A DNA stretch of 64,000 nucleotides from the NCBI GenBank assembly GCA_025531455.1, contig JAMYHL010000015.1, positions 1-64,000 of the forward strand, read 5' to 3'. Source of the stretch: Apiotrichum sp. Y4204 (lineage: Eukaryota; Basidiomycota; Tremellomycetes; Trichosporonales; Trichosporonaceae). Below are positions 51,843 to 64,000 of this stretch, in pieces. The notes below the pieces were generated by a model, which did not search any database, had not been told where the DNA came from, and saw only the letters and a program-made list of their open reading frames with translations. A program made the position numbers and the translations under genes. Position 1 is the first letter of the stretch, and the number at the start of each line of letters is the position of its first letter.

Positions 51843-54786
51843 TCTCTGTGTCCGTCCAATATGAGATTTGATAATCACAATGGCAATGTATTGCATGGCA
51901 TTGAAGAGCATGGTCCCGCGGAGAGATGTCGGAGATACTTCTGCACAGCCGTCGTAGTTGCTACTGGGCGTGACACATCAGGACATTGATCAGGAAGTTG
52001 GATATGGCAACGCAACTCGCGTGATGATGGTTGCGGCTGTGACAGTGATGGGGTCGTTGCCTGGACAAGCAGCGTAACGCTGATACAGGAGCTGGAGCGT
52101 AGTTGGAACGGTTACAGATCACAGAGGTAGCTCAATGCTCGCGCCCCAGGTAGACAGGCGCCTAGGCAGCAGCAAGTAGCGAGGTACAAGGCACACTAGT
52201 GCCTTCGCGCAGCAACATCAACAATAGAACAATAGACATCTTGCTCGTCACCAGAGTCGCAGTCAAAGCTACTTGGCCTTTTGCCACGCACCAAAACCAT
52301 AGCGGCGACATTACCATCAGCTCTGTACGATCTGTACCCTGTGCGATCAATCCCGGGGCGTCCATCACCGCAAATCCGTTGCAATCTGGTTGGTTCGGGT
52401 CCAATCGAGAGTGAAACTGGGGTTCTCATCCTGCTCGTGACAGTACATTGCTCGTATACCTGCAGGCTTGCCGTACACGTAGACGCGCCGTCGAGAGAGT
52501 GGCCAAGTCATGAAGTTACTCTAGCCTTCCCGTGTGTCGGATGAGGCGTGCGGCGTGCAGTTGAGAGGAAGCTAGTGAGGAGAAAAAAAGTGTAAGACGG
52601 GGGGGTCCCGGGACATTTTCCCGTCAGGGAGCAGGTCGTGATGGGATGTCGTACGTCGAAATGACACAATGGTAAACCACTAACAGTTAGCAGTATAGCA
52701 GGGAGAGAGCAAGGTACTTAAAAGGATGGTCATACTCCTCACGCCTCGTGCCTCTGCGATGGTGCCGATGACCACGGGGCTGGGATGGGCCATCACGGCT
52801 TACGGCAGTGACGTTACTCACCACCCTTTGTCCGCACTGTCCAGTTCCAAACAAGCTGGGCCTCCTGCGCGTTTCTGGTTCAGGACCCGGTCTCGCTGCA
52901 AAGTTGTGGTAACTGCCGAGCTGCCGACGAGGACCCCAGTATCACCGGAATGAGGGAATCCGCACCCCTCTCATACGCGGCGACACCCATGCTCACCCGA
53001 ACAAGAACCTCTGCGTACCTTGGACACCCAAACCAGGGGCTGATGCGTTCCTCTTGAAGAAAAAGAGGAACCACCAGAATGAGAGTATGACTACTACTGC
53101 TGTGTGTTGCGGTGGTGTCTCGAGTCGGGAGTGTTGATGGGATCACATGCGAATTGCAAGTAGAACAGTAGTAGTGTAACCTGTTTGTGATCTTGTGTTC
53201 ATCTTCTTCTGTTCCTTCCTCAACTTTCTGTTATCCCCCCTTGTTTCTTGCTTCTCCCTGGCTCGCACTCCCCTCGACGATAACGACGGCCTCGACGAAC
53301 ACTTGACGATTTCCTACGATCTGCCCCATCGCGTGATCCATATCCTGCACACGACCGCATTCTGACACGCTCGACGTTACGGTACACGGTAGCCCTACTA
53401 GACTCACGCTCGGACCATACTTGAAAGCGCAGAGCGCACAGGCGACAGAGGACCGTGAAAAAACAGGAAGAACGACCCGAGCGGCTAGGGTGCTCGTGCA
53501 CCCCGACGACGACAAGAACCACACGCGACACCAAGAGAGTGATTGCGTGTGCACGGTTTCCAGCGATCCAGCGACCCCATTCCATCATTTCATCTCATCA
53601 TCAAGAAGGTCGCTGGGTGATTCAATTCGTGTCCCTGTCATAACCGTCACCTCGTTGTCCCTCCAAAGTCTCACCAGAGACCTGGACCTACGGCATTTCA
53701 AGTGCGCGCCGGCTCGTGCTCAACCCCAATTTGACGACAATTGTTTACGCTACGACGCTGGACGTCTAAGCGTCAACTCGCAATACCGCTTCGTGGAGTT
53801 TATCTCCTGTTCACCACCAACAGCGAGGCAGAGCCCCGCTGCGGCGACGCCGGAACTCGGAACTCGCGACAATTTTTATCAACCACCTGTTTCCTGTCGC
53901 GTCTTTGTGTGTCTCATCTTTGCCCTGGCTCCCTCAACGTGCCTCGTCGTGCACCGCGGTTTATCTGATTCCTCCTCGGCCTTGGTTTCGCATCCCTTTA
54001 CCTTCGACGGCGCCGGTGGCGGAAGACCCCCGAGGCGCTGTAAGAGGCGTCGTTTCCACCCTTCGACGAGCAAGGTCCTGGGCAGGGCAACGTGCTCTTC
54101 CCACATAATCTCCAGCGCTCGGACGCGATCGGGATCCTGGGCGCACCCTTACCAGAGAATACGAGCACCAGATACACATCGCTAAACCTCGTGGGGTAAC
54201 ACAATTCAAGCGCCCGCTAGACGACCTTTGTCTGTGTTGTGCGATCCGGGGTCTTCGCGTAACTTGCCGCCCGGCCTGCTCCACTTGTTACTCGAGGCCG
54301 ATTAGTGTTCCGCAAATCTGCGCAGGTGCTCGCCCTCTGGTATCCGACACTAGCGCCACATTGCTCGAATAACGGCGTGCCACAGCCTGCGCGCCCTGCT
54401 CACGGCTGTGCGATCCGACCTCAGCTTCTTGCTTGGGCCGAGCAATCGCTTGCCTACCGAGGGAAACTGCAGTGAGGGGGTGGCGGGGTTCGCGAAACGC
54501 CGGCGCTTCGGGCCGGCCTGTGCGGTGCTCTCCAACTTTTGTGGGCTGTCTCTGCTCCACTGTTCGCTGCCAAGGGTGGAAGTGTGGTCCGTGAGGAACG
54601 CGTTGAAGAAACCCGATTTCCAGTCCTGGTCCCCGCTGCTCGGCCATTGAACTGGAAGAGTCCTCGATCTCATTCCTAGCTGAAGGTGTCTGTGTACTTC
54701 ATGAACAGCAGATCCTGTCGTCGCTCTCTTCAACCTTACCACTCCCTCTATCCCCTATCTCCCCTCCACGCTCGCCGCCAGTCTCA
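51843..54786. other. 2.9-kb gap without a clear gene
   Basis: No domain is found on either strand. A 254-codon + strand frame (53421-54185) is rich in Ser/Arg but has no family resemblance. The right 1.5 kb is C/T-rich and probably belongs to the promoter and long leader of the gene at 54787. Confidence 0.55.
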
Positions 54787-56443
54787 ATGTATTCTTCCCG
54801 CGACCAGGTTCCCCACGCGTTCGCAAGCGTACGCTCCGTGTCGTCCCCGGCATCACCATCAAGTTCGGGCAGGCGGCGACCCAGGGCTTCAGATGCGAGT
54901 GAGGGACACCCTCTGTCCCTTGCCTACATGGACAACGATGGTCACGACGACCCTTCGAGTCCGATAACTCCTCTCTGGGCTATGTCCTCGTTTGTGACTA
55001 GCGCATCTTTCTCCCGACCAGAACCGCTGCGTTCGGCAAATATGAGCTCATACGACGGCCAGGCAAAGGTGAGCACATGAGCTTGGACCACGTCGTCGGC
55101 TGTCGAACTGCCTGAGCTAACTGCTATAGGCGCCTTCGCGGAGATCGAAGGAAGCTCGGCCCAACCCCGTCGTCGTACACCAAGTACGGCCCGTCAAGGC
55201 CCTCGACGTGCTGTCTCCAATGCCTCGGCTGCACCCCAGGGAGATGTCGAGCCCGAAGCTCGACCGGAGCCCGAGCGCAGGGCGCCTCTCCAAAGTTAGC
55301 CGCAAGACGCCCAAGCCGTCACAGTCGCTTGAAGCTCTCGCTCCCTCGGCTCCCTCGTCGTCGTCTCCTCATCGCCGGTCAAAGTCTCAAGTGGTTCGAC
55401 GCGTTTCTCGCACCAGATCCTCTGCAGCGGAGGTGTCTGCTGCTGGAGCAAGACTCCCAGCACCAATCATGTGCACAACATCCGATATTGCTCCGCTCAC
55501 GCTTGCACAGATGGAATGTGAGTTAAGGTTGGGTTTATCGGTTACGCTGACGTCAATAGCGCATGTAGCACCTAACTTCCGTCCACTGCCTCCACTCCCA
55601 CAAAGCGAGTTGCCGCAAACCGACTCGCCGATGCAAGCAGATCAACGCTCGACCGCCTCTCATGCTGAGCTTGCGACTGTGGAAGAGGCGGGAGAAATGG
55701 CTCTGCGTCGTCGAACACGGTCTGCATCATCAACCCCGTTTATTCCGCAGCTCGCTGCTCTTTCTTCCTCATCGTCGTCGGATCACCGTCGCTCGACATC
55801 TCTCGGCAACCGGCCGTCTCTCGAATGCTCAGCTCGCCAAGAATCGCCTCTCAAGCGCTCTCCCCTTCGTCCACCTCCTGTTGCCACTGTCGCCACTGTG
55901 CCCATTTCACCCCCTCTCGTGTCTCCTCGCCCGCCCCCTCCCACGCGAGCCCCACCCCCTATTCCCACACTCCTTTCTCGGAGAACCCCGTCTCCAATTG
56001 ATCTTGATATGCGTGAGGAGGCCATCTCCGCAATCCGCGAAGCTGAGAGCTGGAACTGGCCAGTACCTCCATTTGTGACTCGCCGGCTATCACCTCAAAA
56101 GCAACTTGTTCCCCTGTATCTCGACACGACGTCGCCCGACTCGTTTCCACTGCTTCTCGACTGGCGGCCACCAACGTCGCCAGCGTTCTCCTGTGAAATC
56201 GCCCCTTCCCAACGCGACAGCATGCTGTCATCGTCCGACGAGCTGCCTCGTACCAACTCTTCGACCCTCTCAAGCGAGCTCGGCCCGTTGACGCCAGACG
56301 AGGCGCCAGACAACCCCTTTGAATACCCAGTGCCCCGTGCCCTGCAGACACACCTACAGGCGCACCTGCAGTCGCAGCTACACGTCACACCGGTGCGCAA
56401 AATGGCGCTCCGTTCGCCCTCGCGCTATGGCGTTCCATTCTGA
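54787..56443 (+). CDS. Ser/Pro-rich disordered protein, function unknown
   Basis: Two sure exons (54787-55068 and from 55130 on) and a probable 42-nt intron (55518-55559: GTGAGT donor, CTGAC branch, AATAG acceptor) give 517 aa; without removing it the frame stays open (531 aa). The protein is Ser/Pro/Arg-rich throughout. It has basic tracts (KVSRKTPKPSQS, HRRSKSQVVRR), polyproline-like PPPPTRAPPPIP and one more ordered segment: AISAIREAESWNWPVPPFVTR. This Trp-containing stretch followed by LYLDTTSP is the best candidate for a conserved core. The C-terminal half resembles a regulatory or scaffold protein. I do not recognise the family. Confidence 0.72.
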
Positions 56444-58327
56444 TTCATGACCACATAATACGAGATACGACGCATACGGCTCTGAAACCAACAACAGCTC
56501 CACCCCACGACCTGGATCGACCCTCAACTGAGCTCCCCACTATGACTCATGAAGTTTATGAAGCTGGAAGCGACGCTTTTACGACTGGTATACGTATACG
56601 ATCACGACCACCTAGCTGGCCAGTTTTTAGTTCCTGTACATTGTTGTAATGCACCGCCGATGAACGTAGCCTGCCCACATGCAGAGCAGCTGACTGCATC
56701 GCGCACATGAAATGACATTCGCTCCAGGCCCGTAACGCAAGGCACATGCCGACAGACATTGAGGAATGTGCCTATGCCGGACACTCTATTCCAGCGGCTG
56801 GGTGTCGACATGTTCCGCTGGAGCGGAGCCAAGCGATGGAGCTGCAGCTCGAGTATTGAGCCTCGGCCCGCGGACAAACTCACTGATCACGATCGTCGTA
56901 CTGTGTACAGTACCCACTCCCCATACTCTAGCACTCTGAGAAAGCCAGTTCCCAAGGATATGGATCGCCGATCCGATGGCCAGACAGAATAACCCCTCAT
57001 ATCGGTATTCTAATTCTACCACTCGGCACATGTCAGATACCGAACACGCCGATCCGACACCGGGCACGCGTAGCATCACAAGATCACACCGGCGCAGGGT
57101 ATCCAAAGAGCACGAGGACAGCAGGGTCCGCTGCGACATGGCGCGCATGGCGTGCTGGGCGGCTCGTCCGACCAGCACCGTGTCTCACTCCGACGCACTC
57201 GGCGGACGTGGCGTACCCCATACCCCCGTACCCCCTCCGCCACGCCGCGAGGCACGCCTTGGGCCCTCCCGCGGAGCTCGGCGCTCGGCCCCTGTGGCGT
57301 GTTCGCCGCGTGGTGCAACGCGGAGGTGCGAGCATACGGGTCATGCGGGCCATGATCTTGCGACGCGCAGCAAGTGGTGGTGCACTACCCCGATCGCTCG
57401 GGACCCAGCGCCCGACCGCCTGGGTATTGTTGGCGCCAATGTACGGCCTGTGTTCTCGCTGCGGAACATGTCATTGGGAGCTATGTTGAGACTCCGCGGG
57501 TTATCTTGGGAGAAGACTCCACGGGCTATGTTGTTTGGAGGAGACTCCATGGACAACGTCAGATGTGCGGATGTCCCACTTCCGATTTCTTCGGCCTGAG
57601 GCCAGAGGTCTCATGCTCGCAGACATGGAATCCACATGCGTTTGGGCTTTGATCAAGGCAGTCTAGGCGATCTAGGCGATCTGCGCGATCCACATGGTTG
57701 GTCTGAATTGAACACTCTGCCGACTTTGCAGCTGAGCCCCCCAGGACTCCCACACTGAGGCACGCTTAAAGTCGGATCGACGCGAAAAATTTGGTTCCGC
57801 TGAAAATCCCCTGGGTGGCAGGGTGGCAGTGTGGCACTTACGCGAAGGGCTGCGACATGAACCTCTGGATCTTACGGGCACGCTAAAAGTCGTCAGTAAC
57901 AGCCAACCATGCAATAACAGCCAGCCAGGGAACGCACCTCGACCGTGAGCTTATCCTGTTCTGAAAGTTCAAAGCTTTCGAGAAGAGATATGATGGAACA
58001 GTTCTCCTGGAGATGCTCTGCCCTAGACTTCACGTCCCACTGACATGTTCAGACGCGCCTCCCACATGCAGATCCGCGGCAGGTCAATAGAATATTAGTC
58101 TTTCACGCCTGCTCCTCCATTCACGCTGCTGCTGCAACCATTGCACCTCAAAACTGCCATTGACAAGCCACGGACTGGCATAGCGCGTGCTGTCTAGCGA
58201 CCATTGGCGGCAGGAGAGAATATCCATGCCTCCTATAAGCGAAACGCGTGCACAAGCTTCCATGAAAGGTTGCACACACGGGGCGCCAGATAAGCAACAA
58301 CACCCCCCGATGGGAACATGCTGATGC
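56444..58327. other. 1.9-kb gap between two converging genes
   Basis: No recognisable gene. GC-rich chance frames overlap on both strands around 56976-57599. A Cys-poor, GATC-rich sequence lies near 57640-57720. Confidence 0.55.
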
Positions 58328-58934
<607 letters not shown>

Positions 58935-59536
58935 TTTGGTGGCTGTTTTTCTTGCGGGATGGCGAAGAGCAGGAGACAAAAGTTGATCGCGATCAAGACC
59001 CAGTGGGTGGGGAGCAGGCGAGCAGCTGGTGGTGTGCCAGCGCCAGCGCAGCCAGGCTGGAGGACCCTTGCTGGGTGCGAGATCTCATCCCACCCCATGC
59101 ATGTCTGGGTGCAGGAAACAGCCAATGTAGACGGCATTAGCGGAATTTAAATTTTGGTCACGATGTGTGGCACTTGGAGGATCTCAATCTGATTCCGCCA
59201 GACACGGACAGCCCAGTCATCTCCGTCGCCGAATCTCGAACGTGTTTGTCGGCCTGGACCGATTTTTGTGTTGCGAAATGCTCTCCGGGGCCCCGGCTGC
59301 GGCTGTGCCCGGGTTGTGAGTTGTGGGCACTGATTGCCACCCATGACGAATGGAACGACAAACTGGGCCACCACTGGGAGCCACTACTGTTGTCACGGTT
59401 GGGCGCGGCGGGGAATGAGACCACTCGAGACAACCCCTCAACTTCACGTTCACGTTCACGTTTGTCTTCTCTCTCATCCATCTCATCGATATCTTTGTGT
59501 CTATCCTCGCCACCACCGCCAGCGCTTGCCATCAGG
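58935..59536. other. divergent promoter of uS11 and PQ-loop genes
   Basis: 602 bp between starts. The left part holds the uS11 promoter. The right part includes a repeated TTCACG run near 59443-59460 and T/C-rich leader sequence. Confidence 0.55.
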
Positions 59537-60662
59537 ATGATTCCCGACGTCTCGCAGTGCCCTAGCGTGCGTATCTTTGCAGCTAACATAAGCTTAGCCA
59601 CGAGCTGCAGCTGATATACAGAACCATGATCCGTTGACCCTCGCGCTATCCGTCTTCCTCTGCATCGGGTTGATCATAAGCTATCTCCCGCAGGTATGTG
59701 TGCTTTCTCTTACTATACTCACAGGCCAGCATCTCCGTATCATCATGACTGGCACATCTGAGGGCCTGTCGCCGGTGAGTTGTCACCATCTCTTTATGCA
59801 CAAACTCACCCCGTCCAGTTCTTCCTCCTCCTCGGCGCGACATCCTCTGCGAGCGGCATGCTCAACCTCCTCATCATGCAGTGGCCGCAGTTCCAGTGCT
59901 GCCGCGTCGTCAGCAAAGGCCAGTGTGCCGAGAGCTTGATGCGCTTCGTCCAGGTCTGGCTGCAGTGGCTCATGTTCTCCATAATGTGAGTCAACAGCTG
60001 GACACATACGTTCCCAACAGCTGCTAACAACACAGCCTCGTCCTGTATCTCATCTACTTTCCGCGCATCCCACAGATGCTGCCCGTGGAAGACGACGACG
60101 AGGCGCCCGACGCCCACCTTGCCGAGCGCCGTCTGGAGGCTTTGCACCAGAACAAGAAGGAGTGGAAGGAGGCGCTGGGCGTGGCGTGGATCGTCGCCGT
60201 GCACCTCACCGTCCTTGGTCTTTTGACCATCATACTCCTCCTCTCCCTCCCGACGTCGCGCCCGCCGCACCCGACTCTCCAGCGGCTCGCGACGTTCTGT
60301 GGCCTCAGCGCCACGGCCCTTGCCATCTTGCAGTATGCGCCTCAGATCGCCAAGACATATCACGCCCGCCTTGTAGGAGCGCTCAGTCTCGGCACAATGG
60401 CAATCCAGGTGCCGGGCAGTATCCTCTTCTGCGCCTCCATCATCGCTGGGGAGGGCACCGACTGGACGTCATGGTTGCCCTATGCTGTCACGGGCGCCAT
60501 GCAGGCATCGCTAATGGTGAGCTGCTAACTATGCACAGCTGACATCAGATCCTATGTCTTGCCTGGAAGAGCCGTCAGAAGCGACTCGGTATTGACGACT
60601 TTGGCAAGCCTCTGTCGCAACCTGGAACACCGGATGAACGAACGGCGTTGTTGAGCAACTAG
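59537..60662 (+). CDS. PQ-loop repeat membrane protein
   Basis: Six exons (59537-59566, 59622-59693, 59730-59774, 59819-59985, 60036-60516, 60549-60662) give 302 aa; the first codes only ten residues. Several hydrophobic segments are present, including LALSVFLCIGLIISYLPQ and VHLTVLGLLTIILLL. Two PQ motifs occur, in SYLPQHLRI and LQYAPQIAKTY, which identify the PQ-loop family (cystinosin, Any1/Cfs1 and relatives). The loop between the repeats is charged. Family members act in vacuolar amino-acid export or in endomembrane phospholipid balance. Any1/Cfs1 is a possible relative, but I cannot assign the substrate. The tail ends in polar residues with a possible LL sorting signal (ERTALLSN). Confidence 0.85.
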
Positions 60663-60824
60663 CCACGAGGACACGACTGACTATGTTCGCGAGAATGTAA
60701 CATTCTGCATGTATTTAATGACCCAATCCCGAGCCTGTACTGTAATATACAAAATCACAACGTCCCAAAATGCACAACTAGAGGGATGCAACTACGATAG
60801 AGAGGGAATAGCGTATAGATAGGC

Positions 60825-63800
60825 CTACGAACGCGAGGAGGCGTAATCGGCGCTCGCTTGGATAAGCGCCTGAACGTCGGGGGTCGCGTAGTGGAGTTCG
60901 GTTGGGGTGCGGCACGTCCAGCTGCGCTGCGAGCGGAGGACAATCGCCTGCTGGGCAGCAAAGTTGCGGTGGTCGTAAGTGAACATTTCCTTGTGGACCT
61001 CAAGCCCATCAAGGAACATGTCGACGTCCTGCATGGTGGCGGAGAGCCCCTCGAGAGAGTGAAGAGTGGCTGCGTCCGCACGAGACAGGGGCTGACCCTG
61101 AGCTGGAAGTGTGGCGCGCATGGCACTTTGCATCGTGTCAATAACACGACGCGTCTCGCGGAGGATGCGTGTCGCGTGGCCAAAGTTCTTGCGGGCTGCA
61201 ATGACAAGTGACCGTGTGATCATGTCGCTGGCGAGCACCTCCATGCGACGGCGAACGATACGGGGATCACCAGCCTGGCCAGAGGAAGGAGCGGAGAGCG
61301 AAAGTACCGCAAGAGTGAGGAGAACGGGGTTGGCAAGGCGAGTGGCACTACGACCAGCTGCGGGATCATGGAAGCTGCAGTCGACCTCGACGACAGGCAG
61401 TTCGTCGTATCCGCCGCCTGCACCACCCTCGTACATGTCCTCCGCAATGCTAGGCCGGCTGTGCAGACTGCTCGCCCCGCTGTTGATGCTCAGGTGGCGG
61501 TTGAGATTGGCCGCCAGGTCGTTGGGTTCGCTGTCAAGCTCAAACTCGACAAGAATTTCGCGGCGCTCGTCATGGCGAAGAACAGGAATCTCGATATCAA
61601 TCTCCTTGCCGCTAGTGGACACCACCGCTGAGGAGGTGCCCGATACTTTAAGCACGCGGAACTCATCGTCCTGCGTCGTGAGGCGCAGCTTCATGTTGGT
61701 AAGAGCAATCGACATGAAACCGCCAACAATGCCAGCCAAAGCATCGCGGAGGTGGTACCTGGGGTGAGGATTGATTCGTTTCTAACAACTCACCATTCCT
61801 TAACAAAGGTGTAAGTCGCATGGGTGTGGTTGGACACCATCCAAAGCGCAGCAGGGTCATGCGCCTTGCCGTAGCCGAATGTGTGCACGGGGATTCTGCG
61901 GTCAGACCCTTTTTCACGCCCTTTTTACTCACTTGGCAGCATCAAGACGAGCCTGTACCATCCCCATGGCGCCCCGCTTGATAATATCACCGCTGTCGCT
62001 AATGAGGACCATGTTCGTGGTGGGGTTCTTCGACTTGCGCTGAAGGATGAGATCGAGGGAGCAGTTAATGGCGGTGACAACGTCCGGACGCTCGTCCTGG
62101 AGGAGGCGAACTTCAAACTCGTCGTGATTGTGCTCCGCCCGGCCGGTTCCCAGTAGCTCGACAAACATCTCCAACCGCATACGGCTGTTGTGTTGCGTCG
62201 CGTTCAGGAATGGCGTACGGCGAACAACCCCGTTCGGGCCCAGTTCGGTGGAAACCAGGGAAATACGGTCCCTGGGGCCCATGCACGCCAGGATGAATTG
62301 GAGGGACGAGCGCAACAAACGGACTTTGAGCGGGATGCCATCGCGAGAGGGGCCGACTTGTGTGGAAATGGCAATAACGAGGTCGATGGGAGTGTGGCGT
62401 GGCGCGATCGGGATTGCATAGGCGAGGTCGCCCATGCACCCGGGAGGACAATGGTTGGAGTCAAAGTCACTGAACCCAGCCTGTGTGCTCGGTGCGAGGC
62501 TGGACGCTCGGGCGGTCGAGGCCGGTGGCATGAGGGATTTCTGCGTGGGCTTTGTGTCCTTGGCGTTTTCGACCAGACGGAGTAGTGTGCTCTTCCACAT
62601 TTCATGGCTGCTGCGATCCTTGAAGATAAGGAGGATCTGCTTCGACCCATCGACCTCGTTGTCAGTCGTGATCAGAAGCGACATTTCGTTTTGAGTAGAC
62701 GTGTCGGTGACATAGTCGACGTGGCTCAGATGGATCCGGCCCTTGAGCTTGAGGACTGAGTTCTGGCTTTGGCCCTCAGCGCCCTTGTTGAATATGCTGC
62801 GAATGCCCGCCTTCTTCTCCTCCTGGATAAATACGAGCGCGGACTCGAAGAGGTAGACATGAAACTCCTTGTTGAGGGTGCCCTTGCGGATAGGGAGAAT
62901 GTCGAAAATCTGCAGTTGGCCGATGGTGTCGAGCCCTTGAAGCTGGTAGTTTTGGACGCGGCGCGCAAGGTCCGCCTGTACATGCGAGAAGGGTCCCTGT
63001 CCCTCGCGAGGCATGTTGATGGAGTCGCGAGTGGACCCAGCCGACATCGGGGATGGAGGGAGTTCCGGCTCCACGCCACTCTCCCGACGCGGCCGAGCCG
63101 CGTACTGGCTGCGATCGGTCGCTGAAGGAATTTCTATGGTTACCATTGCAGTGACATGTTGCTTTGGGTTGCCACCCCTGCCGCGACGGACGTAGGGATA
63201 CTCGGATCGGATAGAAATGCGAGGAACGACTACCTTTACCGAACCCTCCGCCGGTGGTGTGCGAGCCGCAAGCGAAGTAGAAGACTCCAGGGGATCGTCG
63301 TGGTCCACTTCCATGTCTTGCACTGATAACCCCGAGTGTGGGGCGACCATCATGCCAGTATCGTTACCGACTAGGGCGGCGAGTTCTGAAGGATTAGCGA
63401 TACTGTCTTCTTCCAGCTCCACAGGGGCGTGCTTTTATCAGAGGCCCCAGACACTTACTGCTCTTCCCGGCAGCACGGTCGCTTCCCGAGGACTGCGTTA
63501 CACGCATTGGCTGGCGACAAACGCCACAAACGCCAATGTGCATGTTGGAGCCTTCTGGCGGCACTCGGCCGTAGACGGTCACGAAGCATTCCTAGGGTCA
63601 GCCCGGTCGTTCAAAGTTCCCGGAAGTGTTCTAGAGCCGTCGCATGGATCTGATCACTCACTTGATGAATGGCGTGTCCACACTCGGGAACAATATGAGG
63701 CTTCTCCCCCGGGAGGCGATAAGTCGAGCTCAGACTCTCGCAGCAGACGGGGCATTCTTGGCTTTCTTGATCGTCTTGGGGCGAAAGGAGGGCCACTTGA

Positions 63801-64000
63801 TGAGCAGGATTCTCGTTCATCCTGTATTGATCGTAGACTGCAGATTGTGCACCAGGTGAGGTGAGATGATCCCCAGAAAGGAGCGGCGAGGGTGCGCGCG
63901 AATGGCTTGGATGTGCGAAAGGATGCTGAGGAGGACGCTTTGGTTTGCCACGTTGACCGGGAATGGGAGGACGCCCTGGTGGCGACTGATGACCTGGAGG
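60825..64000 (-). CDS. RING-PH-VWA scaffold, Far1/Ste5-like (N-terminus cut by window edge)
   Basis: Five exons in the window (64000-63662, 63591-63459, 63409-61933, 61895-61794, 61758-60825) give 994 residues in one frame; the gene continues past 64000. The visible N-terminus is Pro/His/Arg-rich. A RING-H2 finger follows (CPVC, then CGHAIHQEC, then CGVC). A PH domain contains LNKEFHVYLFESALVF and ILLIFKDRSSHEMWK. A VWA-like domain has DLVIAISTQVG, in which the usual metal-binding DxSxS motif is degraded. RING, PH and VWA in this order are the layout of Far1/Ste5 pheromone-pathway scaffolds, which hold MAP kinases at the membrane through G-beta-gamma. A membrane-signalling scaffold role is inferred from that. 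It converges on the PQ-loop gene. Confidence 0.86.

Noticed and set aside
53421..54185. 254-codon + strand frame
   Set aside because: Composition fits C/T-rich leader DNA; no recognisable motif or splice chain.

Overview
The window is nuclear DNA of a GC-rich basidiomycete fungus. The best guess is a tremellomycete yeast near the Trichosporonales: genes are densely packed and cut by very short GT-AG introns (31-40 nt is common). Families are typical of fungi, including a fused mitochondrial ARG5,6-type enzyme, Vta1, a C-terminal-motor kinesin, an Nto1/BRPF protein and a RING-PH-VWA scaffold of Far1/Ste5 type. The order-level placement is inference; fungus and basidiomycete are well supported.

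Layout. 1-3741: no convincing gene; a 16-bp minisatellite. 3742-4855: multi-pass membrane protein. 5159-7040 (-): mitochondrial MidA/NDUFAF7-type methyltransferase, divergent from a 13-exon RecQ helicase (7548-11588, +) across a promoter with three ACGCGT boxes. 12013-15079: a complete Mutator-like DNA transposon with 97-bp terminal inverted repeats, a 9-bp target-site duplication and an intact 872-codon transposase. 15089-23117: about 8 kb without a credible gene, with a poly-A run and a GA tract. 23118-26333: a 1,071-aa Ser/Pro-rich disordered protein. 26775-28402: Vta1 (ESCRT-III/Vps4 cofactor), convergent with a BRPF/Nto1 PHD-bromodomain-PWWP protein (28594-32900, -), which is divergent from a Tudor-like nuclear protein (33496-35528, +).

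36526-38738 (-): mitochondrial ATP synthase alpha subunit. 40199-43908 (-): a tandem array of three BTB/POZ-like paralogues, two of which carry a Cys-rich insertion. 44638-45318: mitochondrial ribosomal protein bL21m, convergent with a kinesin-14 (45456-48032, -), which is divergent from ARG5,6 (48721-51842). 54787-56443: a second Ser/Pro-rich protein behind a long gene-free leader. 58328-58934 (-): 40S protein uS11. 59537-60662: PQ-loop membrane protein, convergent with the Far1/Ste5-like scaffold (60825 to the right edge, -), whose N-terminus lies outside the window.

The genes do not form one pathway; this is ordinary eukaryotic synteny. The least routine features are the well-preserved Mutator-like element, the BTB array, the very short introns with a possible 11-nt microexon, and the Far1/Ste5-like scaffold. 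Exon borders were derived by hand from splice consensus, reading phase and family conservation. Most multi-exon models close exactly in phase, which supports them, but there is no transcript evidence.
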